DNA from: ZC4RG20 sp963702105
GTDB taxonomy: Bacteria > Pseudomonadota > Gammaproteobacteria > Steroidobacterales > Rariloculaceae
Assembly (NCBI GenBank): GCA_963702105.1
Contig: OY969712.1
Location: 310,001 to 374,000, forward strand
DNA: 64,000 nucleotides
Direction of reading: 5' to 3'
Shown: in pieces, positions 47,387 to 57,397 of the stretch
How the letters are laid out: the number at the start of each line of letters is the position of its first letter
Position numbering within the stretch: the first letter of the stretch is position 1
The notes under the pieces: generated by a model
The model's database searches: none
Seen by the model: only the letters and a program-made list of their open reading frames with translations
What the model was told of the DNA's origin: nothing
Program-made: the position numbers and the translations under genes

Positions 47387-49486
47387 ATGCGTTTCGTTCT
47401 TGCCCTCGTGGCGATGGGCGCGGCTTCGGCGGCCGGCGCTCAGCATCTCGCCTTGACCTATACCGCGGCGCAGGCCGAGCAAGGCGAAGCCGTCTACGGC
47501 ACGACCTGTGCGAATTGCCACGGCCCCCACCTCGACGACGGCGCGCTCGGGCCGCCGCTCGCCGGGCCGGTTTTCATGCAGAAGTACGGCGGCAAGAGCG
47601 CCGCGCAGCTCTTCGACGTCGTCTCGACGACGATGCCGAGCAACGCGCCCGGCTCGCTCGGCGCCGACACGTACGCGGCGCTCGTCGCCTATGTGTTGCG
47701 GGCGAATTCGGTCGTCGCGGGCGAGGAGCCCCTGCCGACCGACTCGAAGCGCCTCGCGGCCATGCGATTGCCCGAGGGCGGCTTCCATTTCATGGCTTAC
47801 TCCGCGTATACGCCGCGGCCGCCCGAGAACTTCCCGAATCCGCTCGATCACTACACGCCTGTGACGGACGCGTTGCTCGCTAACCCGCCTGCCGAGGACT
47901 GGCTGAGCTGGCGGCGGACCTACGACGTTCACGGCTTCAGCCCGCTGCACCAGATCGAGAAACGCAACGTCCGCGAGCTGCGGGTCGCCTGGACGTGGTC
48001 GCTGCCGCCGGGCTCGAACGAATCCGCGCCGCTGGTTCACGACGGCGTCATGTTCGTGCACGGCTACGGGGACAAGCTCGAGGCGCTCGACGCCGCCACC
48101 GGCGATCTGCTTTGGGAGCACACGCATACGCTCGACGCGGGCGCGGCGCCGGGCCCGAAGCGCGGCATTGCGCTTTACGGCGGCAACGTCTACGTCGGCA
48201 CCTCGGACGCCCACGTCATCGCCGTCGACGGGAAGACGGGACGCCTCGTCTGGGATACCGTCGTCGGGAACTTCCACGCCCGGGAGAGCATCGCGGGCGG
48301 CCCGCTCGCCGTGCACGGCAAGATCCTGATCGGCACGACGGGCACGGGGGTCGGCGCCGCGCCCGGCGGGCCGCAGATCGTCGGCCTCGACGCGACGACG
48401 GGCGAGATTCTCTGGCGCTTTCACACGATCGCGCAGCCCGGCACGCCGGGCGGCGACAGCTGGAACGGCGTGCCCGGAGACAAGCGCACGGGCGCTTCGG
48501 TCTGGACGACCGGCAGCTACGATCCCGAGCTCAATCTCGCGTACTTCGGCACGGGCAACACTTACGATACGGCGCCGCTGCTGCGGCCCACGCCGACGCC
48601 CGGCGTCACGAACGCCGCGCTCTACACGGATTCGACGCTCGCGCTCGACCCCGACACCGGCAAGCTCGTGTGGCACTTTCAGCACGTGCCCGACGATCAG
48701 TGGGATCTCGACTGGGCGTTCGAGCGGCAGATCGTGCACCTGCGCCTGCACGGCGAGCCGCGCACCGTCGCGCTGACCTCGGGCAAGCTCGGCATCTACG
48801 AGGGGATGGACGCGAAGACGGGCGAGTTCCTGTTCGCGCACGACCTCGGGCTGCAGAACGTCGTCGCCGCCGTCGATCCCGAGACGGGCCGGCCGAAGAT
48901 CAACCCGGCGGTCATGCCCGGCGACGGCAAAGTGCATCTCGTGTGTCCGCATGCGGGCGGCGCCAAGAGCTACATGGCCGCGTCTTACGACGCGGCGAAA
49001 AAGCGTCTCTACGTACCGCTCGTCGAAGCCTGCATGGACATGTACCCGGTGCCCGGAGGCGGGCGCGGCGGGCTCTCTTCGGGGCTGAATTTCGGGGTGC
49101 GGCCGATCCCCGGCAGCGACGGCAAGTACGGGCGCGTCGAGGCGCTCAACGTCGAGACGGGCAAGCCCGTCTGGACCGTGCGCCAGCGTGCGCCGGAGAC
49201 CTCGGGCGTCGTGGCGACGGCGGGCGGTCTCGTGTTCGCGGCCTCGATCGACCGCTATGTGCGCGCCTACGACGCCGACAACGGCAAGCTGCTGTGGCAG
49301 ACCCGCATGAACAACGTCTCGAGCGGCAACCCGGCGACGTTCGCTGTGAACGGCAGGCAATACGTGGCCTTCATCGTGGGGCAGGGCGGCTTCCAGGCCG
49401 GCAGCTACGGGCCGCTCGTGCCGGAGCAGAAGAGCCCGCCCGATCGCGGTGCGGCGGTGTGGGTCTTCGCGCTGCCGGAGCGCTGA
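47387..49486 (+). CDS. PQQ-dependent dehydrogenase with N-terminal cytochrome c domain
   Basis: 699 residues with a signal peptide (MRFVLALVAMGAASAAGA). A cytochrome c domain comes first: heme motif CANCH at 41-45. Then an eight-bladed PQQ propeller with repeated W-docking motifs (TGDLLWEHTH, TGRLVWDTVVG, TGEILWRFHT, TGKLVWHFQH, TGKPVWTVRQ). Periplasmic oxidation of an alcohol or sugar, electrons passing to the heme. In quinohemoprotein alcohol dehydrogenases the heme domain is usually C-terminal, so this order is less common. Strong GGGGGG ribosome site. Follows the peptidase remnant by 60 bp. Confidence 0.9.
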   Translation: MRFVLALVAMGAASAAGAQHLALTYTAAQAEQGEAVYGTTCANCHGPHLDDGALGPPLAGPVFMQKYGGKSAAQLFDVVSTTMPSNAPGSLGADTYAALVAYVLRANSVVAGEEPLPTDSKRLAAMRLPEGGFHFMAYSAYTPRPPENFPNPLDHYTPVTDALLANPPAEDWLSWRRTYDVHGFSPLHQIEKRNVRELRVAWTWSLPPGSNESAPLVHDGVMFVHGYGDKLEALDAATGDLLWEHTHTLDAGAAPGPKRGIALYGGNVYVGTSDAHVIAVDGKTGRLVWDTVVGNFHARESIAGGPLAVHGKILIGTTGTGVGAAPGGPQIVGLDATTGEILWRFHTIAQPGTPGGDSWNGVPGDKRTGASVWTTGSYDPELNLAYFGTGNTYDTAPLLRPTPTPGVTNAALYTDSTLALDPDTGKLVWHFQHVPDDQWDLDWAFERQIVHLRLHGEPRTVALTSGKLGIYEGMDAKTGEFLFAHDLGLQNVVAAVDPETGRPKINPAVMPGDGKVHLVCPHAGGAKSYMAASYDAAKKRLYVPLVEACMDMYPVPGGGRGGLSSGLNFGVRPIPGSDGKYGRVEALNVETGKPVWTVRQRAPETSGVVATAGGLVFAASIDRYVRAYDADNGKLLWQTRMNNVSSGNPATFAVNGRQYVAFIVGQGGFQAGSYGPLVPEQKSPPDRGAAVWVFALPER

Positions 49487-49495
49487 GCGGCGGGG

Positions 49496-50491
49496 CTACT
49501 CTTCGAGCGTGCTCGCGGCGAAGATTTCGTCGAGCCGCAGCCGCCGCGGCGTGAGCCCCTGCTCGGCCGAGTAGGCGGCCGCGGCCTCGAGCTCGGCGCG
49601 GTTCGCCGCGATGCCGTGGCGGAACAGCGGCCGCTCGAGCGCGGCCGCGGCTTCGGCGCCGAGGAGTCCCGTCTCGCGATGGGACTCGACGTGCGCACGC
49701 CGGCGCGCATCGGCGATCTCCGCGGCGGTCTGGAACGCCTCGAGCAGGTTGAGCACGACCCAGGGATCGGCGGCGGCGACCTCGCGGCGGACCACCATCG
49801 CGTGGTTGATCGGAAAGAGGCGCGTCTTGCGAAAGAAGCGCACGCCTTCGGCGGCCGGATCGGGAAACAGGGTCGCGATCTCGGGATGACCGGCAAGGTC
49901 CTCGGTGCTGCGATCCACGAGGTTGACGGCCCGAATGTAGAACAGCGCGGCCTCGAGCTCGCCCGAAAGCATCATGGAGCCGAGGGTCTTGTCGGCGGGG
50001 ATCGTATGCAGCGTGACGCCGGCCGGCGGTTCGAAGCCCGTGGCCGCGGCATGGCTGTGCGCCGCGCCGCGCTCCATCCAGAACTCCATTTCGCGCGGCG
50101 CGATGCCGAACTCGTGCTCGAGCACGCCGCGCGTCCAAAGCGCCGCGGTCTGCTGGTACTCCGGCACGCCTACGCGGCGGCCCTTGAGGTCCGCCGGCTT
50201 GTCGATCTTCGCGTCCCGGCGCACGAGGATGCCCGTGTGGAAGAAGCGCCGCGTCGTGAACACGGGCAAGCCGACGAAGCGATCGTCGCCGGCAGCTTTG
50301 AGCATCATGAGCGAGGAAAACGACATCTCCGAGACGTCGAAGTCGCCGAAGCGCAGCTGCCGCCAGAAGAGCTCGGAAGGGTGAAGGACGCTCGGCACGA
50401 GCTCGACGCCTTGCGGGCTCACGGTGCCGTCGAGGATGGGCCAGGTCCGGGGATTCGAGGCCGCCAAGGCCAGGCTGAGCCGGCGCTTCAT
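49496..50491 (-). CDS. Substrate-binding-like protein (4,5-dihydroxyphthalate decarboxylase-like)
   Basis: 331 residues with the periplasmic-binding-protein II fold: WPILDGTVSPQGVELVPSVL, DVSEMSFSSLMMLKAAGDDRF, LKGRRVGVPEYQQTAALWTRG and LFPINHAMVV. No signal peptide or lipobox, and no ABC permease gene nearby. Cytoplasmic proteins of this type include 4,5-dihydroxyphthalate decarboxylase, so it may be an enzyme rather than a transporter part. Ends 9 bp from the convergent dehydrogenase gene. Confidence 0.75.
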   Translation of the reverse strand: MKRRLSLALAASNPRTWPILDGTVSPQGVELVPSVLHPSELFWRQLRFGDFDVSEMSFSSLMMLKAAGDDRFVGLPVFTTRRFFHTGILVRRDAKIDKPADLKGRRVGVPEYQQTAALWTRGVLEHEFGIAPREMEFWMERGAAHSHAAATGFEPPAGVTLHTIPADKTLGSMMLSGELEAALFYIRAVNLVDRSTEDLAGHPEIATLFPDPAAEGVRFFRKTRLFPINHAMVVRREVAAADPWVVLNLLEAFQTAAEIADARRRAHVESHRETGLLGAEAAAALERPLFRHGIAANRAELEAAAAYSAEQGLTPRRLRLDEIFAASTLEE

Positions 50492-50946
50492 GCGGCGCGG
50501 TCCGAAGACCCTTCGGCCGTGAGCCCAATGGGCCCGGCGATGGACCCGGCGGACGCGGCGGACGGTACGGACGCGACAGCGACGGCGGCGGCCCGAGAGG
50601 GCGCGAACGCCGTTCCCGCGGCATCGGCTTCCAGCGGCATACGGGGCCCCAAGGCAATGGTCGGGGCATTGTAGGGCGTTCCGTGCGCCGGTGCTTGGAC
50701 GGCGTCGAGGCGCCATGCGAGTATCGAACAGCAGGGTTGCGCGCGATCCGCGAAGGAGAAGGCGGCCCGACCACGTCGTAAGACCAGGCCCGGCTCGTCC
50801 CGGGCACATGCGCCCGAGGACGCCGTGACTTGCACCTTATTCTTTGGCGGCGGCGGCGTCCTGCGGTCAACCGAGGAATCGGCCGGGCGTTGTCTCGTAA
50901 TCGGAGCCGGGGGGGCGCCGGCCCGTGTCTGGGGAAGGGAGGCACT
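50492..50946. other. 455-bp divergent intergenic region
   Basis: Separates two divergent genes. I see no repeat, RNA gene or strong promoter. A short minus-strand frame ending at 50488 could encode about 50 small residues just upstream of the binding-protein gene, but composition does not support it. Confidence 0.5.
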
Positions 50947-51315
50947 GTGAAAGGATCCATGGAAGTCCGCCGCCGGTTACGGCGCCTTTCGAAACCGCCG
51001 CTGCTCGCGGTGCTGCCTGCCGTGGCGGCCGCGTGCGCCGCCGGAGGCGGCGCCGCGCAGGCCCAATGTCGTCTTCGCCTCATCGTCGGACTCGACCAGG
51101 CTCCGAATCCCGCGCTCGTTCGCGAGCTCGCGCAGGCGAGCGGCGCCAGGCTCGACTTCATGAGCTCGATTACGCCGGGGAGCCTGTACGTCGTCTCGCT
51201 CTCGGCCGATGGGCCGGCGCCGAATTGCGAGGAGGCCGCCAAGCGGCTGCGCACGGCTGCGCACGTGCAGTCGGTGGAGCTCGACCAGGGGCGTAAGCAC
51301 AATGAGCCGCGCTAG
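50947..51315 (+). CDS. Small exported protein, inhibitor-I9/propeptide-like
   Basis: 122 residues from GTG 50947 (GGGAGG upstream). A hydrophobic N-terminal segment (LLAVLPAVAAACAAGGGAA) looks like a signal peptide. The mature part (RLRLIVGLDQAPNPALVREL, LYVVSLSADGP, KRLRTAAHVQSVELDQ) has the beta-alpha-beta pattern of subtilisin propeptides and I9 inhibitors. It overlaps the subtilase gene by 14 bp, so the two are made together; it may be an intermolecular chaperone or inhibitor of that protease. Similarity is by pattern only. Confidence 0.6.
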   Translation: MKGSMEVRRRLRRLSKPPLLAVLPAVAAACAAGGGAAQAQCRLRLIVGLDQAPNPALVRELAQASGARLDFMSSITPGSLYVVSLSADGPAPNCEEAAKRLRTAAHVQSVELDQGRKHNEPR

Positions 51316-53662
51316 CTCGGCCGGGCGGCGGCGGACGCGGACCGCAGCCGGAGCGCTCGCCGCGACGCTTGCTCTGCTGGCCTTCGCGCTCGCGGCGGCC
51401 GCGGCGGCGTTGCCTGCGCGCGCCGGCGAGCTCAATCCCGCGCGCAAGGCGGCTGCCGCGGCGGCCGTGAGACCCGGGGCCGCGGCGCACATCATCGTGA
51501 AGTTCCGGGCGGCGGCCGTTGCCGTCCTGGCTGCGCGCTCGGACTCCGCCCCGACCTCGGTCCCGGGCTCCGGCGCAACATCGGCCAAGCCGGTCGCGGA
51601 ACCCGCCGCCGCGCTCGCCGCGCGAGCGCAGCTGAAGCTGCGCGGTGCGCGCCGTCTCGCCCCGGATCTGCAGGTGCTCGACCTCGACGCGAATGCCGCC
51701 GGCGACTCGCTCGACGCCGAGCTCGCGCGGCTCCGCGCCGACGCCAACGTCGAGTACGCCGAGCCCGACATGCGCCGCCAGGTGCTGGCCGTCCCCGACG
51801 ATCCGCTCTATCCCGGGCAATGGTATCTGCAGGCCGCGAGCGTGGCGCCGAGCGCCATCGACGCCGAAGGCGCCTGGGACGTGACGACGGGCAGCGCGGG
51901 CGTCGTCATCGCCGACATCGATACGGGGGTCCTCTACGATCACCCGGACCTCGGCCGCGCGCAGGAGGGCGGGCGCGTGCTGCCGGGGTACGACTTCATC
52001 AGCGAGACGTCCATCTCGAACGACGGCGACGGGCGTGATCCGGATGCGACCGACCCCGGCGACTGGGTCACGGCCCCCGAGGCCAAGTCGCTGCCTTTCA
52101 GCGATTGCACGGCCTCGCCGAGCTCCTGGCACGGCACGCGCGTCGCGGGCATTCTCGGGGCCAGTACGAACAACGGGGTGGGCGTCGCGGGCGCAACCTG
52201 GAAGCCCTGGATCCTGCCCGTGCGCGCGCTCGGAAAATGCGGCGGCTTCGACTCGGACATCCTCGCGGCCATGCGCTGGGCCGCGGGCCTGCACGTCGAC
52301 GGCGTTCCCGACAATCCCTATCCGGCCCGGATCGTCAATCTGAGCCTCGGCTCGCAGGGCGACTGTCTGCCCGCCTATCAGCAGGTCGTCGCCGAGCTGG
52401 CCGCGCACGGCGTGCTCGTCGTCGCCTCGGCCGGCAACGAAGGCGGCCCCGTGGATTCGCCCGCAAACTGCGCGGGCGTCGTCGCGGTCGCCGGCCTGCG
52501 GCAGGTCGGCACGAAGGTCGGTTTCAGCAGTCTAGGTCCCGAGGTCACGCTCGGCGCTCCGGCCGGAAACTGTGTGAACGTCGGCGCGGGCGAGCCCTGC
52601 CTGTATTCGATCGATACGACCTACAACGTCGGCGCGCAGGCGCACGAGGCCTACTCTTATACGGATCAGCTCGCGATCAACGTCGGCACGAGCTTCTCGG
52701 CGCCGATCGTGTCCGCGATCGCCGCGCTCATGCTCTCGGTCGACGGCAACCTCGGCGCGGCCGCGCTCGAGGCGCGTCTGCAGGAGGGTGCGACAACCTT
52801 CCCCACGTCATCCGACCCGACGGTCCCCGTCTGTCACTTGCCGAGCGGCCCGAACAACGTCCAGACCTCCGAGTGCACCTGCACGACGGCGGTCTGCGGC
52901 GCCGGCATGGCCAATGCGCCGGGCGCCGTGCAGGCCGCTCTGCGGCCCATCGCGGCCGTCGCGCTGCCGGCGAGCGTGAGCCCCGGCCAACAGGTTTCGC
53001 TTTCGGGCGCGGGCAGCGGCGCGGCCTGCGGCCGGACGGTCGCGGCCTACAGGTGGGCCGTGGTCGCCGGCCCGGGCGCCCTGACCAGCACGAACACGGC
53101 CGACACGAGCATCGACGCGCCGAGCTCGGGCACGACGACAGTCCGGCTCACGGTGACCGACGACGCGGGCGCCGAGGACTCGACGGACGTCGTGATCGGT
53201 CCGAACAGCGCGAGGACGAGCGCCCCCGCCGGGATCGGTGCCGATCCGTGCCTCGCGGCCTTTCCGCCGCCGGCCGCCGCCGCGGCGATCACGCCCAAGT
53301 CCGCCACCGTGCAGGTCGGCGCGACGCAGACGTTCGTCGCAAACGTGACCGGAGCGATCGACACGGCCGTGACTTGGCAGGTCGACGGGCTGCCGGGCGG
53401 CAGCGCCACGGTCGGCACGATCACGGCGGACGGCGTCTATACGGCGCCCGCAGCCGTGCCCATCCCGGCGACCGTGACGGTCACGGCGGTGCCGAGGACC
53501 GATCCGGGCCTGGCCGCCTCGGCCGATTTGACGATTACGACGGTTCGGACGCCGAGCGGCGGATCGGGCGGCGGAGGAGGCGGGGGCGGCGCGATCGGTC
53601 CGCTCGGGCTCCTGCTCGGGCTCGCCGCGCTTCTGCGGCGCCGCAGTGCCCGCCGCGGCTGA
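51302..53662 (+). CDS. S8 subtilase with GlyGly-CTERM sorting tail
   Basis: 786 residues. Signal peptide, then a prodomain (IIVKFRAAAVAVL to VEYAEPD) and the catalytic domain with Asp207 (DIDTGV), His277 (WHGTRVAG) and Ser464 (GTSFSAP). After the protease are a PKD-like domain (LSGAGSGAACGRTVAAYRW, VRLTVTDDAGAED) and an Ig-like domain (TVQVGATQTFVANVTG). The end is a Gly run, GAIGPLGLLLGLAALL and RRRSARRG: the GlyGly-CTERM signal that rhombosortase cuts. So a secreted or surface-anchored protease. Encoded with the small propeptide-like protein. Confidence 0.92.
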   Translation: MSRASSAGRRRTRTAAGALAATLALLAFALAAAAAALPARAGELNPARKAAAAAAVRPGAAAHIIVKFRAAAVAVLAARSDSAPTSVPGSGATSAKPVAEPAAALAARAQLKLRGARRLAPDLQVLDLDANAAGDSLDAELARLRADANVEYAEPDMRRQVLAVPDDPLYPGQWYLQAASVAPSAIDAEGAWDVTTGSAGVVIADIDTGVLYDHPDLGRAQEGGRVLPGYDFISETSISNDGDGRDPDATDPGDWVTAPEAKSLPFSDCTASPSSWHGTRVAGILGASTNNGVGVAGATWKPWILPVRALGKCGGFDSDILAAMRWAAGLHVDGVPDNPYPARIVNLSLGSQGDCLPAYQQVVAELAAHGVLVVASAGNEGGPVDSPANCAGVVAVAGLRQVGTKVGFSSLGPEVTLGAPAGNCVNVGAGEPCLYSIDTTYNVGAQAHEAYSYTDQLAINVGTSFSAPIVSAIAALMLSVDGNLGAAALEARLQEGATTFPTSSDPTVPVCHLPSGPNNVQTSECTCTTAVCGAGMANAPGAVQAALRPIAAVALPASVSPGQQVSLSGAGSGAACGRTVAAYRWAVVAGPGALTSTNTADTSIDAPSSGTTTVRLTVTDDAGAEDSTDVVIGPNSARTSAPAGIGADPCLAAFPPPAAAAAITPKSATVQVGATQTFVANVTGAIDTAVTWQVDGLPGGSATVGTITADGVYTAPAAVPIPATVTVTAVPRTDPGLAASADLTITTVRTPSGGSGGGGGGGGAIGPLGLLLGLAALLRRRSARRG

Positions 53663-53687
53663 CGCTCGCGGCGCGCGGCGCTGCGCC

Positions 53688-54872
53688 TCAGCCTCGAGGT
53701 TCGGCCATCGAGGCCGGGCGCACTCCGAGGCGGCGGTTTCGCACATTCTCGGCAAGCGATTCGAAGAGACCGAGCACCTGCTCCGCACATCGGTCCCAAT
53801 CGAAGTCCCGTGCGCGTTCCAGCCCTCGGGCCACGAGGCGCTTGCGCAGCTCGGCATCCGCGAGCACTTTCCGCATCCCCGCGGCGATGTCGTCAACGTC
53901 GAGCGGATCGACGAGATGCGCCGCCCCGTCGACGACCTCGGGCGGGGCGCAGGTATTCGCGGTCACGATGGGACAGCCGCAGCCCATCGCCTCAAGCAGC
54001 GGAATACCGAAGCCCTCGTACAGCGACGGAAACGCGAATAGATCGGCCAGCGTGTAGACCGCGGGCAGATCGTCGTGATCGATCCAGCCCGTGAACTGGA
54101 CGCGTTCGTCGAGGCCGAGCAGCCGGATCAGCTTGAGGTCCTCGGCCGCGCCGGCGGCCATCGGGAACTTGAAGCGCTGCTCGCCGACCAGGAGGAGCCG
54201 ATGCGGGACCTCGGCCGCAATGCGCGCAAATGCCGTGATCAGGCGGCCGATATTCTTCCGCGACTCGATTTGTCCGGCCCACATGACGAAGCGGTCGGGC
54301 AGCGCGTACTTGCGTTTGACGGCTGCGAGCCTTGCCTGGTCCTCCACGGGCCGGAACAGCTCCGGATCGTAGCCGTTGTGCACGGCCGCGATCTTTTCGG
54401 GCGACACTCCCACGTGGCGGATGATGTCCCGCCGCGTCGCCTCCGAAACCGCAATCAGGGCGTCGGCGCGACGGCAATAGAACGGCGTTGCGCGCCCGAA
54501 GTAGAGCCGGTCGTACCAGAGAAAGTGGTCCGGGATCCCGAACCATTCCGAACCGTGCAGTACGAAGACTTTGAGACCGCGCGCGAGCACCGGCACCGTA
54601 AATTTCGGATTGAAGATGAGGTCGAGTTTGCGGCGGTTCGCGATCCGAGGAACCGCCACCTGGTCCCAGAGCACGGATCCCGGCAGGCGCACGGCCGTCT
54701 CCTCGACATTGGGGTAGGCTCGGTAGGTGCCGATCAGTCCGGGGTCGTTGTAGATCAACACGAAATCGTGGTGCGGCGCCTTGGAGAACAGCAGCGGCAG
54801 CAAGCGCCGCGTATAGAGCCGCACGCCGCCGTCCTTCTGCGCGTAGTGCCGCAACATGACGCCGATTCTCAT
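53688..54872 (-). CDS. Glycosyltransferase family 4 (GT-B)
   Basis: 394 residues from ATG 54872 (GAGGAG upstream; ATG 54890 possible). Two Rossmann domains: MRIGVMLRHYAQKDGGVRLY at the start, IAVSEATRRDIIRHVGVSPEKI, VMWAGQIESRKNIGRLITAF, and the donor-binding GFGIPLLEAMGCGCPIV. Retaining transferase using a nucleotide sugar, perhaps GDP-mannose since manC is present. No polysaccharide gene adjoins it, so the acceptor is unknown. Confidence 0.9.
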   Translation of the reverse strand: MRIGVMLRHYAQKDGGVRLYTRRLLPLLFSKAPHHDFVLIYNDPGLIGTYRAYPNVEETAVRLPGSVLWDQVAVPRIANRRKLDLIFNPKFTVPVLARGLKVFVLHGSEWFGIPDHFLWYDRLYFGRATPFYCRRADALIAVSEATRRDIIRHVGVSPEKIAAVHNGYDPELFRPVEDQARLAAVKRKYALPDRFVMWAGQIESRKNIGRLITAFARIAAEVPHRLLLVGEQRFKFPMAAGAAEDLKLIRLLGLDERVQFTGWIDHDDLPAVYTLADLFAFPSLYEGFGIPLLEAMGCGCPIVTANTCAPPEVVDGAAHLVDPLDVDDIAAGMRKVLADAELRKRLVARGLERARDFDWDRCAEQVLGLFESLAENVRNRRLGVRPASMAEPRG

Positions 54873-55101
54873 GGGGGCCACGCTCCTCATGTGGGCCTTC
54901 TCGGGGCCGGGTAGCGTTCCCATATGCAAGGAAAATGCCGCAGCCGGACCCCGGCTCTTCCACGGACCGACAAATTTCCCGATTCAGGAATCGAAGGCCG
55001 CGCAGCCGGGGGCGAGCTCCGGGCCGACGAGCGCCGGCACCCGCCGGGGGCCGCACGCGAAGAGGTGCGCCGAAGTCGCGGCCGGCGAGGCCGAGAAGGG
55101 C

Positions 55102-56125
55102 TTACTTGAATTCGTAGAGCGAGAACGTCGTGCCGCGCTTGGCGTCCACGACGAGGTCGCATGCCCCCCAGCTCGCCGGAAGCTTCCATTCCACGTCGGC
55201 CTGAAAAGGCAGGTCCGCCTTGCGGCGGTCGCACTCGAAGTGAAGCCCCTCGATCTTGCCGTCGACTTTCGTAATGGTCAGCGTGCGCCGCGTCGGCTGA
55301 AATTCCCATGTGCGGTCGTCGACCCGGGCCTTGACGGCGATCGCGCCGTCGCCCTGCAGCGCCTTCTCGAGCGCGGCCGCCTGCTGAGCCGTCGGAATCC
55401 GTGGCCGGGAGCGGCTTGATCGCATTGATGCGATCGAACGTCGCGAGGGCCTGCATGACGCGGCCGAGCTCGAGCTCGATGGCGAAGCGATATTGCAGCG
55501 CGATGCGCAGCTCGTCCGGCGTCATGAGGACCAGATCGGGGTCCGTCGCCCGCCGGATGGCCTTCAAGGCGGCCTGCGTATCCTCGAGACCGATATCGAT
55601 GATCGCCGCTTGCGTCTCGCCGACCCCGATCTCACGAAGCCGCGCCGTCGTGTTCTCGAGCAGCAGATCGCTGACTCGCTTCGCGGCCTCGTAGTCCTTT
55701 TTCTCGAGCGCCTCCTGCGCCTTCTTGTACCCGGCCGAGAAGAAGGGGCTGAGCTCGAGCGGCACCTTCGGGTCGTCGAACGTCACGATGCCGACCGCGT
55801 TGTCCCATTCGATGGGCTTGCCGGCGACCGTGGCCGGCTTGAACTTCCACTTCTCGACCGCATGCACGGCGAGCTTGGCCTGGAGCTGCGCCGGTGCGGA
55901 GTCCATGACGCGCACGTCGGCCGGCGTACCGTCCATGCGCACCGTGAAGTGCACCTTGACGAACCCTTCGATCGGCAGCCCGAAACGGGTCTTCGGCACT
56001 TCGGGCATCGGGGTCGAGACCGGCGCGGGCGGAACGACCGCGTCGTCCGCAGCGGCGGCAGCTCCCGCGCAGGCAAGCAAGCCCGCTGCAGCGGCGGCCG
56101 CCAGCGTCGTATTCTTCGTCCACAT
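55102..56125 (-). pseudogene. TonB C-terminal-domain protein, frameshifted
   Basis: Signal peptide (MWTKNTTLAAAAAAGLLACA), then a TonB-type C-terminal domain (RFGLPIEGFVKVHFTVRMDG, VRVMDSAPAQLQAKLAVHAV, KWKFKPATVAGKPI) and a helical region (GYKKAQEALEKKDYEAAKRV). The frame breaks near 55402; one frame forward it continues RIPTAQQAAALEKALQGDG to SLYEFK, stop at 55102. Deleting one base gives 340 residues. Here TonB_C lies at the N-terminal side, so it is not a classic energy transducer but a periplasmic protein with that fold. Confidence 0.75.
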
Positions 56126-56160
56126 AAGGAGACTCCCGCGTTGCGCGGCAGGCCGAGCTC

Positions 56161-57340
56161 TCAAGAGGAGACGAGCGAAAGCTCGGGCGTCGCCGCGATG
56201 CAGTCCGCTTGCGGCACGCCGAGCTCCTTACGAACCGCGTTCGTGCCGAGCACCATCGAGATCATCTTGTACTGCGCGTGCCGACGGCTCATGCCCTCGC
56301 GGCCCATGCCGCAATCCGAGGTCACGACGAGCCGCTCGGCCGGAATGTAGCGAAGCGCCGTGCGCAGATGGGCCGCGATCTCCTCGGGCCGCTCGACCTG
56401 CAGCGAATGGTGGTCGATGACGCCGATTGCGATCTTTTTGTCCGTGATGTGCCGGCCGATGGCCTCGAGGTCCGCCCCGCCGGAGCTGCAGGACTCGAAC
56501 GTGACGACGTCGGCGTCCACGTGGTTCAGCGCCTCGAGCGCGGGCTGATAGCTCATGACGCTCGTGAACATGCGCTGCTGGGCCGGGTTGCCCCAGCACG
56601 TGTGGCACCAGACCTCGGTCTTGCCGCGCAACCCGCGGACGGTGCGGTTGAAGACCTCGACCGACTCCATCATGTCCAGCTTGCCGAGCACCTTGCCCCG
56701 CGAGGGAATCATGTGGATCTGCGGCTCCTCGAACTGAATCGCGCCGCAGCCCGCATCCGCGAGCTCGTGCAGCTCCTCGTTGAGCGCGTTCGCGAAGCCG
56801 TAGATGCGCTCGACCGGATCGCCGTAATAGTCATCGTCTACAGAGGCCGCGAGCAGCTCCGGGCCGATGGTTCCGAACTTCACGGGTTTCGCCGTCAGGC
56901 GCTGCGCGGCCTTGTACATCGCGGCGTACTGCAGCTCCCCGCGGCCGATCGGGCCCACCACCTTCGGCAGGATCCGCGCCTCGAGGTAGTCGTGCAGGAT
57001 GTGCCCCATCGGAAACGGGGCGCCGCCGATGCGCATGCGGCTCGGCTTGACGTGCGAGAACGTCGAGCCCCGCCATGCGAAGCAGCGGGTAGCTGACCCA
57101 GCTGTTGCCCGCCACCTCCTCGTCGTAGTGCGCGTCGCCGTCGGTGACGATGTCTACGCCGGCCGTCTCCTGATCCTTGATGTGAACGGCGACGGCGTCT
57201 CGATACTGCTCCCGAAACCGCGAGTTCCGCATGGCCTCTAGAAACGTGCGCGTCCCGAGGTTCTCGGTGTGCCAGAGCGGGCGCGGCAGCGAGCCCGTGA
57301 TCGTCGTCGGCAGAATCAGGTCCTTCGTGGCCTTGAGCAT
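56161..57340 (-). pseudogene. MetE-type (cobalamin-independent methionine synthase core) protein, frameshifted
   Basis: MLKATKDLILPTTITGSLPR to SYPLLRMAG, then one frame forward STFSHVKPSRMRIGGAPFP onward to the stop. Dropping one G from the run at 57068-57071 gives 392 residues, the size of the MetE C-terminal catalytic domain alone. Zinc-site residues are visible: WCHTCWGN, FESCSSGG and TSDCGMG. Stand-alone domains of this kind transfer methyl groups to homocysteine from donors other than folate. As written the gene makes two fragments. Confidence 0.8.
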
Positions 57341-57397
57341 ATTGGCGGCTCTCGTTATCGAATTCGGTTCTTGGTCAGACGGAATCTTTGGGTTTTG

